Assembly (NCBI RefSeq): GCF_001883705.2
Contig: NZ_MDEQ02000007.1
Coordinates: 248,001-312,000, forward strand
Direction of reading: 5' to 3'
DNA: 64,000 bases
Source: Burkholderia catarinensis
GTDB lineage: Bacteria; Pseudomonadota; Gammaproteobacteria; Burkholderiales; Burkholderiaceae
Below, piece by piece: positions 36,784-45,705 of this stretch. The translations under genes were made by a program, and so were the position numbers. Below the pieces are notes generated by a model. The model was not told the DNA's origin, ran no database searches, and saw only the letters and a list, made by a program, of their open reading frames with translations. Numbering within the stretch: position 1 is the first letter of the stretch; the number at the start of each line of letters is the position of its first letter.

Positions 36784-37170
36784 TCACGCCGGGTCCTGCG
36801 GCGCCGGTTCGTCTTCATCGGCTGACGGCGGTTCGCCGAAACGGTTCGCATACGGCGTGCCGGCGATGAAGCCGTTCATCACGAGCAACGCGATCGCACC
36901 GACGATCGGCACGAAGAGCAGCAGCATCCACCATCCCGACCTGTCAATGTCGTGCAGCCGCTTCACGCCGACGGCAATCGACGACCACACCGCGACGGCC
37001 GCGATCGCGACGAAGACAAGCATCGCCAGCAGCGGTAGATCGTCATCCGACGCCCCGCGGGAACCCGCATCGAAAAACACGCTGATCAACGTGGAAACCA
37101 GCGCGTAGAGCCACCACGGCAGGCGCCCGATGCGGCCTTCGAAGGAAAAGAGAAACCACTTCAGATTCAT
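36784..37170 (-). CDS. DUF805 inner-membrane protein
   Basis: This 128-residue membrane protein has three to four TM helices and the DUF805 hallmarks: the N-terminal FEGRIGRLPWWLY and the central VGVKRLHDIDRSGWW. The C-terminal tail is acidic (ADEDEPAPQDPA). Function is unknown; such proteins are widespread and some are phage- or stress-associated. GGAGAGG precedes the start. The gene is alone, and about 140 bp upstream of it lies the GCAGGT microsatellite. Confidence 0.85.
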   Translation of the reverse strand: MNLKWFLFSFEGRIGRLPWWLYALVSTLISVFFDAGSRGASDDDLPLLAMLVFVAIAAVAVWSSIAVGVKRLHDIDRSGWWMLLLFVPIVGAIALLVMNGFIAGTPYANRFGEPPSADEDEPAPQDPA

Positions 37171-37310
37171 TGTTCGCCTCTCCGTCGCGCGTGTTGCGGC
37201 CCGCGCAATATGTCGTCGAATGTGTCGGAACCGGTAATTCGCGTGCGTTGTTTTGTGAATGCGGACTGCCTGCCGGTTTCGCTTGCCGCGCTTCGCCCCG
37301 GCGTTGCGCC

Positions 37311-37376
37311 GCAGGTGCAGGTGCAGGTGCAGGTGCAGGTGCAGGTGCAGGTGCAGGTGCAGGTGCAGGTGCAGGT
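37311..37376. repeat. 11 perfect tandem copies of GCAGGT
   Basis: A hexanucleotide microsatellite of exactly 11 uninterrupted units lies 141 bp upstream of the DUF805 start codon, in DNA without a credible gene. Being a multiple of three it leaves all frames open and creates artefactual HLHL/QVQV/GAGA peptides. Such arrays mutate by slipped-strand mispairing, so copy number should vary between strains; an effect on DUF805 promoter spacing is possible. Confidence 0.97.
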
Positions 37377-37726
37377 CCAAGCCGGTCGGTCGGGATGACA
37401 GCCGTGGGACAGCCTGAACGCCCGTCATCCGGCATTCACGCGCATTGAATCATATCTTCTGAAAAACAGCCCGTTCGGCAAGACGTCCGGCCGGAACCGC
37501 AACGAAGCGTTCGGACGTGCCCGTCTTGTTCTTCTGCCCGCAGGCGAACGCGTGTCGATCGCCGCTTGCGGCGAAGCACCGGACTGACAACCGCGATTGC
37601 GGTCGACGATTCGATGAGTCGGACAACCATCACGCCGGCCAATCCGTTGCCGTCTCGTGCATGGCGTCCTGCGCGCACGTCGCGCCGCCCGCGGCAACTG
37701 CCCGGACGGCGCGCGACGCACGGTGG
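37377..37726. other. noncoding gap between the microsatellite and cysB
   Basis: About 350 bp downstream of cysB (minus strand). I see no gene, no clear terminator and no repeat. Frames that remain open through it are continuations of the GCAGGT array or of cysB antisense and lack coding character. Confidence 0.5.
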
Positions 37727-38653
37727 TCAAACGGCTTCGCGCAACTGCCCCGCGATTTCCGCTTCGTTCAGGTGCGGCGCGAACATCTCGATCAGCCGGT
37801 ACGCATACGCGCGCAGGAACGCGCCCTTGCGCAGCCCGACCCGCGTCGTGCTCGCCTCGAACAGGTGCTGCGTATCGAGCGCGACGAGCCCCGTGTCGCG
37901 CTGCGGATCGTAGGCCATCGCCGCGACGACGCCGATCCCCATCCCGAGTTCGACATAGGTCTTGATCACGTCCGCGTCGATCGCGGTCAGCACGACGTCG
38001 GGCACGGCGCCCGCCTGCGTGAACGCCTGGTCGATGTGCGAGCGGCCCGTGAAGTCCTGATCGTACGTGATGATCGGATACTCGGCGATTTCCTCGAGCG
38101 TCAGGTTCTCGCGGCCGACGAGCGGATGGCCCTTCGGCACGACGACCGTGTGGTGCCACGAATAGCACGGGAACGTGACGATGTCCGGATAGCGGTCGAG
38201 CGCCTCGGTCGAGATGCCAAGATCGGCCTCGCCGTTCAGGATCATCTGCGCGATCTGCTGCGGGCTGCCCTGGCGCAGCGCGAGATGCACCTTCGGGAAC
38301 ACGTCGGTGAACTGCCGGATCACCTTCGGCAGCGCGTAGCGCGCCTGCGTGTGCGTCGTCGCGACGACGAGGTGGCCGCTGTCCTGGTCGGCGAACTGGC
38401 GCGCGACGCGGCGCAGGTTCTCGGCATCGAGCAGCATCCGCTCGATCAACTGGTGCACGGCCTTGCCGGGCTCCGTGAGCCCCGTCAGCCGCTTGCCGCG
38501 CCGGATGAAGATGTCGACGCCCAGTTCATCCTCGAGATCCTTGATCTGCTTCGACACGCCCGACTGCGACGTGTACAGCACGTTCGCGACTTCCGTCAGG
38601 TTCATGTTCTGGCGCACCGCTTCGCGCACGAATCGCAATTGCTGAAAATTCAT
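37727..38653 (-). CDS. cysB: CysB-type LysR regulator of sulfur assimilation
   Basis: This 308-residue LysR protein has the CysB/Cbl N-terminal signature (MNFQQLRFVREAVRQNMNLT) and helix-turn-helix, and a C-terminal effector domain with the CysB-like TTHTQARYALP segment. CysB activates sulfate-uptake genes under sulfur limitation with O-acetylserine as inducer. It is the last gene of the sulfate-importer cluster, 75 bp after cysA. The other betaproteobacterial paralogue, SsuR, controls sulfonate use; location here argues for CysB. Confidence 0.88.
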   Translation of the reverse strand: MNFQQLRFVREAVRQNMNLTEVANVLYTSQSGVSKQIKDLEDELGVDIFIRRGKRLTGLTEPGKAVHQLIERMLLDAENLRRVARQFADQDSGHLVVATTHTQARYALPKVIRQFTDVFPKVHLALRQGSPQQIAQMILNGEADLGISTEALDRYPDIVTFPCYSWHHTVVVPKGHPLVGRENLTLEEIAEYPIITYDQDFTGRSHIDQAFTQAGAVPDVVLTAIDADVIKTYVELGMGIGVVAAMAYDPQRDTGLVALDTQHLFEASTTRVGLRKGAFLRAYAYRLIEMFAPHLNEAEIAGQLREAV

Positions 38654-38728
38654 GGGTATGCCTCTTAGGCTGTCGTTGTTTGATTGTCGAATCGGAGCGA
38701 ATTCCGCCCCCTGCCGCGCATTGTCTCG

Positions 38729-39787
38729 TCAACGCGCGGGAAATACGCGCACCGCGCGCGGCACGGCCGTCGCGCCGTCGCCGACCTGCAGCGAGAGCGC
38801 ACGCCATGCGTCGCGGTCGAGTTCCGCTTCGAGGGCACCGCCCGCGCGCGCCTCGAGCTCCACACGCACCGAACCGCCGAGCGGGATCACGCGGCGCACG
38901 TCCACCGCGATGCCGTCGCGGTGCCCTTCGCCCGCCGGCCAGAGCTGCAGGTCGTGCGGCCGCACATACGCGTTCGCGGGGCCCGCGAAATCGGCGTCGA
39001 CCTCGATCGGCGCGGCCGCCCCCTCGGCAACGAAGCCGCGCCCGGCGACCGTGCCCGGCAGCCGGTTGGCCGCGCCGAGGAATTCGTACACGAACGCGCT
39101 CTGCGGATGATCGTAGACGTCCTGCGGGCTGCCGACCTGCTCGACGTGGCCGCGATTCAGCACGACGATGCGGTCCGCGACTTCCAGCGCCTCCTCCTGG
39201 TCGTGCGTGACGAAGATCGTCGAGATGTGCAGATCGTCGTGCAGACGACGCAGCCAGCCGCGCAGCTCCTTGCGGACCTTCGCGTCGAGCGCGCCGAACG
39301 GCTCGTCGAGCAGCAGCACCTTCGGCTCGACCGCGAGCGCGCGGGCGAGCGCGATGCGCTGGCGCTGGCCGCCCGACAGCTCGGACGGATAGCGCTGCGC
39401 GAGCCAGTCGAGCTGCACGAGCTTCAGCAGTTCGTGCACCTTGTCGCGAATCGCGGCGTCCGACGGCCGCTCGCGGCGCGGCTTCACGCGCAGCCCGAAC
39501 GCGACGTTCTCGAACACCGTCATGTGACGGAACAGCGCGTAGTGCTGGAACACGAAACCGACCTGGCGGTCGCGCGCGCCGACCGATGCGACATCGAGCC
39601 CCTGCAGCACGACCTGGCCGGCATCCGCGTGCTCGAGGCCCGCGATCACGCGCAGCAGCGTGGTCTTGCCGCAGCCGGACGGCCCGAGCAGCGCGACCAG
39701 TTCGCCGGGCGGGAAGTCGAGCGAGACGTTGTCGAGCGCCGTGAAATCGCCGAAGCGCTTCTGAAGGTTACGGACGGTGATACCCAT
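38729..39787 (-). CDS. cysA: sulfate/thiosulfate ABC importer ATPase
   Basis: This 352-residue ATPase energises sulfate uptake. Walker A is [11 protein letters not shown], the signature is [15 protein letters not shown] and Walker B is [12 protein letters not shown]. The C-terminal TOBE-type regulatory domain is present (about residues 240-352). ATG 39787 is 14 bp after the cysW stop. It lies within the order sbp-cysT-cysW-cysA-cysB. Confidence 0.93.
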   Translation of the reverse strand: MGITVRNLQKRFGDFTALDNVSLDFPPGELVALLGPSGCGKTTLLRVIAGLEHADAGQVVLQGLDVASVGARDRQVGFVFQHYALFRHMTVFENVAFGLRVKPRRERPSDAAIRDKVHELLKLVQLDWLAQRYPSELSGGQRQRIALARALAVEPKVLLLDEPFGALDAKVRKELRGWLRRLHDDLHISTIFVTHDQEEALEVADRIVVLNRGHVEQVGSPQDVYDHPQSAFVYEFLGAANRLPGTVAGRGFVAEGAAAPIEVDADFAGPANAYVRPHDLQLWPAGEGHRDGIAVDVRRVIPLGGSVRVELEARAGGALEAELDRDAWRALSLQVGDGATAVPRAVRVFPAR

Positions 39788-39800
39788 TCTGGTTGCCTCT

Positions 39801-40745
39801 TTACGATTTCGACGAAACGGCGGCGACAGGGCCGGCATGTGCGGGAACGGCGTCGCGCGCGCCGGCCAGTTCGGCGGCGAGATGACGCTCGGCGAGCAGC
39901 TTCAGCGCGAGCGTGACGAGCGCGAGCAGCGCCAGCACCGACGCCACCGCGAATGCCGCCGCGAAGTTGTATTCGTTGTACAAGATCTCGACGTGCAGCG
40001 GCATCGTGTCGGTCTGGCCGCGGATGTGGCCCGACACGACCGACACCGCGCCGAACTCGCCCATCGCACGCGCATTGCACAGGATCACGCCGTACAGCAG
40101 GCCCCACTTCACGTTCGGCAGCGTCACGCGGCGGAAGATCTGCCAGCCCGACGCGCCGAGCACGCGCGCGGCTTCTTCCTCGTCGGTGCCTTGCGCCTGC
40201 ATCAGCGGAATCAGCTCGCGCGCGACGAACGGGAACGTGACGAAGATCGTCGCGAGCACGATGCCCGGCACCGCGAAGATGATCTGCACGTCGTGATCCT
40301 GCAGCCATGGCCCGAACCAGCCCTGCGCGCCGAACAGCAGCACGTACACGAGGCCCGAGATCACCGGCGACACCGAGAACGGCAGGTCGATCAGCGTCGT
40401 CAGCAGCGCCTTGCCGCGGAATTCGAACTTCGCGATCGCCCACGATGCGCACACGCCGAACACCAGGTTCAGCGGCACGGCGATCGCGGCGACGGTCAGC
40501 GTCAGCTTGATCGCCGACCACGCGTCGGGATCGGCCAGCGATTCGAGATAGAAGCCGACGCCCTTTCGCAGCGCCTCGACGAACACCGCGGCGAGCGGCA
40601 CGACGAGGAAGAACGCGAGGAACACCAGCGCGATGCCCGTGAGCAGCCAGCGCACGACGCGCGACTCGCTGACGGGGTCGAGCCGTTTCGCGGCGCGCGC
40701 GGCCGGAGACGGGGTTTTCAGCACGACGGTGGCCTCCTGGCTCAT
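39801..40745 (-). CDS. cysW: sulfate/thiosulfate ABC importer permease CysW
   Basis: This 314-residue permease has six predicted TM helices and an EAA-type loop ([19 protein letters not shown]). The segment [20 protein letters not shown] is diagnostic of CysW. The start overlaps the cysT stop by ATGA. It pairs with CysT to form the channel. Confidence 0.93.
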   Translation of the reverse strand: MSQEATVVLKTPSPAARAAKRLDPVSESRVVRWLLTGIALVFLAFFLVVPLAAVFVEALRKGVGFYLESLADPDAWSAIKLTLTVAAIAVPLNLVFGVCASWAIAKFEFRGKALLTTLIDLPFSVSPVISGLVYVLLFGAQGWFGPWLQDHDVQIIFAVPGIVLATIFVTFPFVARELIPLMQAQGTDEEEAARVLGASGWQIFRRVTLPNVKWGLLYGVILCNARAMGEFGAVSVVSGHIRGQTDTMPLHVEILYNEYNFAAAFAVASVLALLALVTLALKLLAERHLAAELAGARDAVPAHAGPVAAVSSKS

Positions 40746-41635
40746 TGCTGGCCTCCTGCTGCGATTGCGGTGACGGTTGCGGGCGCCGGGCCGCTCGCGC
40801 CCTTGCTCGTGCGGCGCTGCAGATACCACTGCAGCGTGTTGATCAGCAGCAGCATCAGGAACGACACGACGAGCATCACGACCGCGAGCGCGGTCGCGCC
40901 CGCGTAGTCGTACTGTTCGAGCTTCGTGATGATGAGCAGCGACGTGATCTCGGATTTCATCGGCACGTTGCCGGCGATGAAGATCACCGACCCGTATTCG
41001 CCGAGCGCGCGCGCGAACGCCAGCGCGAAACCGGTGAGCAGCGCCGGCAGCACGGCCGGCAGCACGACGCGGCGGAACGTCAGCCAGCGCGACGCGCCGA
41101 GGCACGCGGCGGCCTCTTCCTGCTCGCGCTCGAAATCCTCGAGTACCGGCTGCACGGTGCGCACGACGAACGGCAGCCCGATGAAGGTCAGTGCGACCAG
41201 CACGCCGGCCGGCGTGAACGCGATCTTGATGCCGAGCGGCGCGAGATACTGGCCGACCCAGCCGTTGGTCGCGTAGACGGCCGCGAGCGAGATGCCGGCG
41301 ACCGACGTCGGCAGCGCGAACGGCAGGTCGACGATCGCGTCGACGATCCGCTTGAACGGGAACGTGTAGCGCACGAGCACCCACGCGACGAGGAAGCCGA
41401 ACACGGCGTTGATCAGCGCGCCGCCGAGCGCGGCCGAGAACGTCAGCCGGTACGACGCGAGCACGCGCGGCGACGTGACGGCGGTGACGAACTGGTCCCA
41501 CGACAGCGTCGCGGTCTTCAGGAACGTGGCGGCGAGCGGAATCAGCACCACGAGGCTCAAATAGGCCACCGTGATGCCGAGCGTCACGCCGAAACCGGGC
41601 AGCGCGCTCGGCTTGCGAAAGGTGTACGTCGTCAT
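40742..41635 (-). CDS. cysT: sulfate/thiosulfate ABC importer permease CysT
   Basis: This 297-residue permease (also called CysU) has six TM helices, the EAA loop ([17 protein letters not shown]) and the CysT-typical [16 protein letters not shown]. It lies 122 bp downstream of the binding-protein gene, separated from it by a hairpin, and overlaps cysW by 4 bp. Confidence 0.93.
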   Translation of the reverse strand: MTTYTFRKPSALPGFGVTLGITVAYLSLVVLIPLAATFLKTATLSWDQFVTAVTSPRVLASYRLTFSAALGGALINAVFGFLVAWVLVRYTFPFKRIVDAIVDLPFALPTSVAGISLAAVYATNGWVGQYLAPLGIKIAFTPAGVLVALTFIGLPFVVRTVQPVLEDFEREQEEAAACLGASRWLTFRRVVLPAVLPALLTGFALAFARALGEYGSVIFIAGNVPMKSEITSLLIITKLEQYDYAGATALAVVMLVVSFLMLLLINTLQWYLQRRTSKGASGPAPATVTAIAAGGQQ

Positions 41636-41680
41636 CGGATGCTCTTGCTGGGTCGATGCTGCTCACGGGTCCGACGCAAA

Positions 41681-41706
41681 CGCCGGCGCGATGAATTGCG
41701 CCGGCG
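41681..41706 (-). terminator. intercistronic hairpin between sbp and cysT
   Basis: CGCCGGCGC and GCGCCGGCG form a 9-bp perfect stem with an 8-nt loop, followed on the minus strand by TTT. It lies in the 122-bp gap after the sulfate-binding-protein gene and probably limits read-through into the permease genes. Confidence 0.6.
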
Positions 41707-41757
41707 GCCCGTCGGGAATGCGGCGCACTGTCGTGGCGCGCCGCTGTCGTTATGGCG

Positions 41758-42795
41758 TTACTGCGGCTTGTAGATCGAATCGAACACGCCGCCGTCCGCG
41801 AAATGCGTCTTCTGCGCATTCGTCCAGCCGCCGAACGTGTCGTCGACCGTGTACAGCTTCAGCTTCGGGAACTGCTTCGTCAGCTCCGCCGGCACGTTCT
41901 TCGAACGCGGCCGGTAGTAGTTGCGCGCCGCGATCTCCTGGCCCTGCGGGCTGTACAGGAAGTTCAGGTAGGCGTCGGCCAGCTTGCGCGTGCCCTTCTT
42001 GTCGACCACCTTGTCGACCACCGCGACGGGCGGCTCGGCCAGGATGCTCACCGACGGCACGACGATCTCGAACTTGTCGGTGCCGAACTCCTTGACCGAC
42101 AGGAATGCCTCGTTTTCCCATGCGATCAGCACGTCGCCGATCCCGCGCTGCACGAAACTCGTCGTCGCGCCGCGCGCGCCCGAATCGAGCACGCCTGCGT
42201 TCTTGTAGAGCTTCGTGACGAATTCCTTCGCCGCCTGCTCGTTGCCGCCCGGCTTGTGCACCGCGTACGCCCACGCGGCCAGGTAGTTCCAGCGCGCGCC
42301 GCCCGACGTCTTCGGGTTCGGCGTGACGATCGAGATGCCCGGCTTGGTCAGGTCGTCCCAGTCCTTGATCCCCTTCGGATTGCCCTTGCGCACCAGGAAC
42401 ACGATCGTCGACGTGTACGGCGACGCGTTGTCGGGCAGGCGCTTCTGCCAGTCCTTGTTGACGAGCCCCTTGTTCGCGAGCGCGTCGATGTCGTATGCCA
42501 GCGCCAGCGTGACCACGTCGGCCTGCAGGCCGTCGAGCACCGAGCGCGCCTGCGCGCCCGAACCGCCGTGCGACTGCTTGAAGTTGACGGTCTCGCCCGT
42601 CTTCGCCTTCCACTCCTTGCCGAACGCCTGGTTGAAGTCCTGATAAAGCTCGCGCGTCGGGTCGTACGACACGTTCAGGAACGTCGTATCGGCCCGGGCA
42701 TGCGTCACGACGCCCAGCGCCGCCGCCGCGCCCAGCGCGAGTGTTGCGATCAGGCGGCCCGCTCCGCCCACCAGCCCCGTATTGCGCTTCGCCAT
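41758..42795 (-). CDS. sbp: sulfate-binding periplasmic protein
   Basis: This 345-residue receptor has a signal peptide cleaved after THARA. The sulfate-binding-protein signatures are [14 protein letters not shown] and the [14 protein letters not shown] segment that binds the oxyanion by main-chain contacts. The start at 42795 follows GGGAGAACCAAGG. It leads the importer operon; its promoter shares the 264-bp divergent region with lexA. That region contains an AT-rich block (42855-42892) suitable for CysB binding. Confidence 0.93.
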   Translation of the reverse strand: MAKRNTGLVGGAGRLIATLALGAAAALGVVTHARADTTFLNVSYDPTRELYQDFNQAFGKEWKAKTGETVNFKQSHGGSGAQARSVLDGLQADVVTLALAYDIDALANKGLVNKDWQKRLPDNASPYTSTIVFLVRKGNPKGIKDWDDLTKPGISIVTPNPKTSGGARWNYLAAWAYAVHKPGGNEQAAKEFVTKLYKNAGVLDSGARGATTSFVQRGIGDVLIAWENEAFLSVKEFGTDKFEIVVPSVSILAEPPVAVVDKVVDKKGTRKLADAYLNFLYSPQGQEIAARNYYRPRSKNVPAELTKQFPKLKLYTVDDTFGGWTNAQKTHFADGGVFDSIYKPQ

Positions 42796-42988
42796 CCTTG
42801 GTTCTCCCGTGTTGTCGGTCTTGCGATGTCGGGCCAGTCTAGCGAACGGGCTACATGATTAAAAATAATCGTTCCTCATTTTTTAATACCCAAAAGTGCT
42901 AACGCATACGGGATGGACGGTTGCGGCAGATGAACCGGCGTCCGGACGTCGCGAAACCACGCCGGAACCGGCGTGATCGCGTCGAACC

Positions 42989-43003
42989 TCAAGTAACACT
43001 TGA
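42989..43003. promoter_or_regulatory. short palindrome in the sbp/lexA divergent region
   Basis: TCAAGT, spacer AAC and ACTTGA form an exact 6-bp inverted repeat 14 bp upstream of the first SOS box. It overlaps the likely lexA promoter, so it could be a -35 region neighbour or a site for another regulator. Confidence 0.3.
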
Positions 43004-43016
43004 AATTCGCGAAGTA

Positions 43017-43032
43017 CTGTATAAAAATACAG
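43017..43032 (+). promoter_or_regulatory. LexA (SOS) box 1
   Basis: CTGT-N8-ACAG with an AT-only spacer (CTGTATAAAAATACAG), an excellent match to the proteobacterial SOS consensus, 28 bp upstream of the lexA start codon. Confidence 0.95.
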
Positions 43033-43036
43033 CGTA

Positions 43037-43052
43037 CTGTCTATCCATACAG
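43037..43052 (+). promoter_or_regulatory. LexA (SOS) box 2
   Basis: CTGT-N8-ACAG (CTGTCTATCCATACAG), centred 20 bp from box 1, i.e. about two helical turns, and 8 bp upstream of the lexA start codon. Tandem boxes allow cooperative, tight autoregulation. Confidence 0.93.
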
Positions 43053-43059
43053 TTAAGCC

Positions 43060-43707
43060 ATGACCAAACTCACCGCCCGTCAGCAGCAAGTGTTCGACTT
43101 GATCCGTCGCGCGATCGAGCGCTCCGGATTCCCGCCCACCCGCGCCGAGATTGCGGCCGAACTGGGCTTCAGCTCGCCGAATGCGGCCGAGGAGCACCTG
43201 CGCGCACTGGCGCGCAAGGGTGTGATCGAGCTGGCCGCCGGTGCGTCGCGCGGCATCCGCCTGCTCGGCCTCGACGACGCCCCGCACCAGTTCACGCTGC
43301 CGCACGCCGGCCTGATGCAGTTGTCGCTGCCGCTCGTCGGCCGCGTCGCGGCCGGTAGCCCGATCCTCGCGCAGGAACACATCTCGCAGCACTACGCGTG
43401 CGATCCCGCGCTGTTCTCCAGCAAGCCCGACTACCTGCTGAAGGTGCGCGGCCTGTCGATGCGCGACGCCGGCATCCTCGATGGCGACCTGCTCGCCGTG
43501 CAGAAGCGCACGGAAGCAAAGGACGGCCAGATCATCGTCGCGCGTCTCGGCGACGACGTCACGGTCAAGCGCCTGATGCGCCGGCCGGGCGGCCTCGAGC
43601 TGATCGCGGAGAACCCGGATTACGAAAACATCTTCGTCAAGGCCGGCAGCGCGGAATTCGCGCTGGAAGGCATCGCCGTCGGGCTGATCCGCTCGGGCGA
43701 ACTCTGA
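43060..43707 (+). CDS. lexA: LexA repressor of the SOS response
   Basis: LexA represses DNA-repair genes and cleaves itself when RecA filaments form on damaged DNA. The 215-residue protein has the winged helix-turn-helix (about residues 1-65, [20 protein letters not shown]), the Ala-Gly cleavage site (VAAGSP at about residue 92) and the Ser-Lys catalytic dyad (Ser in GLSMRDAGI, Lys in DDVTVKRL). Two SOS boxes directly precede it. The next gene follows at 27 bp in the same orientation and is probably co-transcribed. Confidence 0.97.
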   Translation: MTKLTARQQQVFDLIRRAIERSGFPPTRAEIAAELGFSSPNAAEEHLRALARKGVIELAAGASRGIRLLGLDDAPHQFTLPHAGLMQLSLPLVGRVAAGSPILAQEHISQHYACDPALFSSKPDYLLKVRGLSMRDAGILDGDLLAVQKRTEAKDGQIIVARLGDDVTVKRLMRRPGGLELIAENPDYENIFVKAGSAEFALEGIAVGLIRSGEL

Positions 43708-43733
43708 CATTCCGTCTCGCTGAGGAGAACATC

Positions 43734-44069
43734 ATGGAACGCCTTTCCCGTTTGCTGCCTTTCCGTCAATTCGGTCGCCTGCGCCATCTGCGCGGCCGCA
43801 CGCCCTGCGCACCGCTGTCCGCGGCGGCGCCCGTGCAAGAAGAAGTCGCAGTCGAACGGCAGGCGTCCCTGCTGCCGTCGGCGCTCCCCGCTTTCGCGCG
43901 GGTGTCGCTGAACGCCGGCCTGAATCACGCGGAGCCAGCGCGCCGCGCGCCGGTGCGCATCTATCACGGTCGTTCGCGCCTGATCATGGTCGGCACGATC
44001 GACGCCGTGTGCCGGATGCTCGATCGCTGCATCGCGGAGGAACGATCGGCCGCGCAAAGCGGTCTCTGA
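43734..44069 (+). CDS. uncharacterised 111-residue protein co-transcribed with lexA
   Basis: The gene starts 27 bp after lexA behind GAGGAGAACATC. The N-terminus is basic and Leu-rich (MERLSRLLPFRQFGRL), the middle is Ala/Pro-rich and the C-terminus carries a compact region (APVRIYHGRSRLIMVGTIDAV... CRMLDRCI) that looks folded. I see no TM segment or known domain. It sits where Pseudomonas has sulA, but the length and sequence do not match SulA. Position predicts induction by DNA damage. Function unknown. Confidence 0.7.
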   Translation: MERLSRLLPFRQFGRLRHLRGRTPCAPLSAAAPVQEEVAVERQASLLPSALPAFARVSLNAGLNHAEPARRAPVRIYHGRSRLIMVGTIDAVCRMLDRCIAEERSAAQSGL

Positions 44070-44098
44070 TTGCGGAGCATTCCCGCACCGGAGGCAAC

Positions 44099-44812
44099 GT
44101 GACTGGATCTTCGGGCCGCGCATGGCGGCTCAAGCCCGTGCTGATCGTCGTGCTGGCGGTCGCCGCCATTGCGGCGATTTGCTATGCATACGCGTCACCG
44201 TACGTCGCGCTCGGTCGCCTGAAATCGGCGATCGATGCGCGCGATGCGCAGGCCATCAGTGAACATGTCGACTTTCCGTCGCTGCGCATCAGCCTGAAGC
44301 AGCAGGTCACGGAAGAATTGATGCGCCGGATCGACGCGGTGAAGAAGGACAATCCGCTCGCGGTGATCGGTGTGCTGATCGGGTCCGCGCTGGTCGGCCC
44401 GCTGGTCGATGCGTATGCGACCCCGGAGGGCGTGGCCGCGCTGATGAGCGGATTGCCGCCGCGCGGCAATCGGGGCGAGCGTCCGCCTGAATGGTCGAAT
44501 CTGCCGCCTAGCGATGCGCGTGGCAACCCGCCGGCCGCACCGCCGGTCAATCCGGCTCCGGCGAGCGCAGCCGTTCCGGGCAGCAACGCGCCCGCCGCCG
44601 CGTCATCGCCGGCACCGGCCGCTGCCGCACCGGCCAGTCCGGGCAATGCAACCCATCCGCCGCACCAGCAGCAAACCAGCGCCGGCTACCGGAATGTCGA
44701 CGAATTCGTCGTGACATACCAGCGCAGCGCCGACGGCACACGCTATGCGGCGATATTCCATCGCTTCGGGCTGTTTTCGTGGAAACTGTCTGCGATCGAC
44801 CTGCATGCGTAG
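44099..44812 (+). CDS. DUF2939 membrane-anchored protein
   Basis: This 237-residue protein starts at GTG 44099 behind GGAGG. It has one N-terminal TM helix (about residues 9-30), a DUF2939-type domain (SPYVALGRLKSAIDARDA... VDFPSLRISLKQQ), a Pro/Ala-rich linker of about 70 residues and a C-terminal segment that looks structured (YQRSADGTRYAAIFHRFG). It is the third gene in line after lexA, 29 bp after the small unknown gene, so it may be part of the SOS transcript. Function is unknown. Confidence 0.8.
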   Translation: MTGSSGRAWRLKPVLIVVLAVAAIAAICYAYASPYVALGRLKSAIDARDAQAISEHVDFPSLRISLKQQVTEELMRRIDAVKKDNPLAVIGVLIGSALVGPLVDAYATPEGVAALMSGLPPRGNRGERPPEWSNLPPSDARGNPPAAPPVNPAPASAAVPGSNAPAAASSPAPAAAAPASPGNATHPPHQQQTSAGYRNVDEFVVTYQRSADGTRYAAIFHRFGLFSWKLSAIDLHA

Positions 44813-44834
44813 CCGGCCCGCTGTGCGGCGCAGC

Positions 44835-44863
44835 GCCTGACCGGCATTCATCGCTGGTCAGGC
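44835..44863. terminator. bidirectional hairpin between convergent genes
   Basis: GCCTGACC (44835-44842) and GGTCAGGC (44856-44863) form a perfect 8-bp stem in the 61-bp gap between the DUF2939 gene and the convergent uspA-type gene. Confidence 0.7.
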
Positions 44864-44873
44864 TGTCATTGCA

Positions 44874-45371
44874 TCATTTGCCGTTCGCCGTGGCCGCTTC
44901 ACGCTCGCGCGCGATTTCGGCCTTCTGCTCTTCCGCCGACGAACACGCAACCAGAATGCTGCAGTTCACGCGATCGAGCAGTTGCGTATTGCCCGACCCC
45001 ATCCACCATCTCGACAGCCCGCTGCGGCACCGGTGGCCGACGACGACGAGGTCGACCTTCAGCTCCTTCGCGAGATTCGCGATTTCGTCGATCGGGTAGC
45101 CGAACGCGAAATGGCCTTCGGCCTGCACGCCGCGCTCGCGCAGCCAGTTCACACCTTCCTGCAGAATTTCGCGCGCGGTTTCCTCGAATCGGCCGCATGC
45201 GACGTCGGTCAGCAGCCCCGCGCTCTGTGCAATGCTCGAGCGCATGTCGACGACCGACAGCAAGTGCGTTTCGGCCTTCAGGTCCATTGCGAGATTGGCG
45301 CCGCAACGCAGTGCCTTGCGCCCTTCGAGCGAGCCGTCGTAACACAGCAAAATCTTGTTGTAGCTAGCCAT
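44874..45371 (-). CDS. universal stress protein (UspA family)
   Basis: This 165-residue cytoplasmic protein has the Usp fold with N-terminal KILLCYDGSLEGRKAL and the ATP-binding-type loop VVVGHRCRSGLSRWW followed by GSGNTQLL. It is therefore probably an ATP-binding Usp. A short charged tail of about 20 residues follows the domain. GGGAGGC precedes the start. It is monocistronic and divergent from the NodI-like gene. Confidence 0.92.
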   Translation of the reverse strand: MASYNKILLCYDGSLEGRKALRCGANLAMDLKAETHLLSVVDMRSSIAQSAGLLTDVACGRFEETAREILQEGVNWLRERGVQAEGHFAFGYPIDEIANLAKELKVDLVVVGHRCRSGLSRWWMGSGNTQLLDRVNCSILVACSSAEEQKAEIAREREAATANGK

Positions 45372-45705
45372 GAAGCCTCCCTATCGCGACTACGAGCCTA
45401 CGCATTCATCATGGTGCGCCGCAATCCAGGACGCAAGGGATGGAAAACGCTGATTCGCCCCGCTCGGCGCGTGCGCGATGATGCAGTGCACGATCGGTGT
45501 GCGCATGCATCGCACCGTGTGCAGGCAGGCCCTGAAGAGACGCAACCGATGCACTAGAATGGCCCGTTCGTACTCCAGCGGATCATCAGGCGCCGGCGTC
45601 GTGCGCTTCGGCCATGCCCATGTGACACGCAGTCGCCCGATCCGTTCGCAAACCGGCCACGCATCCGGCATGCGGAACGTTTCCGCGCCCGCTTACAACG
45701 ACAAC
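45372..45705. other. divergent promoter region between uspA-type and nodI-like genes
   Basis: About 330 bp. A frame in line with the nodI-like gene stays open through most of it, but its sequence (Arg/Ser/His-rich) is unlike any ABC protein, so I treat it as untranslated. No palindrome or terminator stands out. Confidence 0.5.

Noticed and set aside
37261-37440. Protein-like HLHLHL or QVQVQV peptides across the GCAGGT array
   Set aside because: They arise from a hexanucleotide repeat that is open in all frames; there is no conserved sequence on either side.
42958-42975. CACGCCGG/CCGGCGTG inverted repeat in the sbp/lexA gap
   Set aside because: It is GC-only in a GC-rich genome, between two promoters where a terminator makes little sense, and I see no T-tract; it may be chance.
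43398-43733. Extension of the lexA-linked small gene back into lexA
   Set aside because: The upstream part is the +1 shadow of lexA; the clear ribosome-binding site is at 43722-43730, just before ATG 43734.
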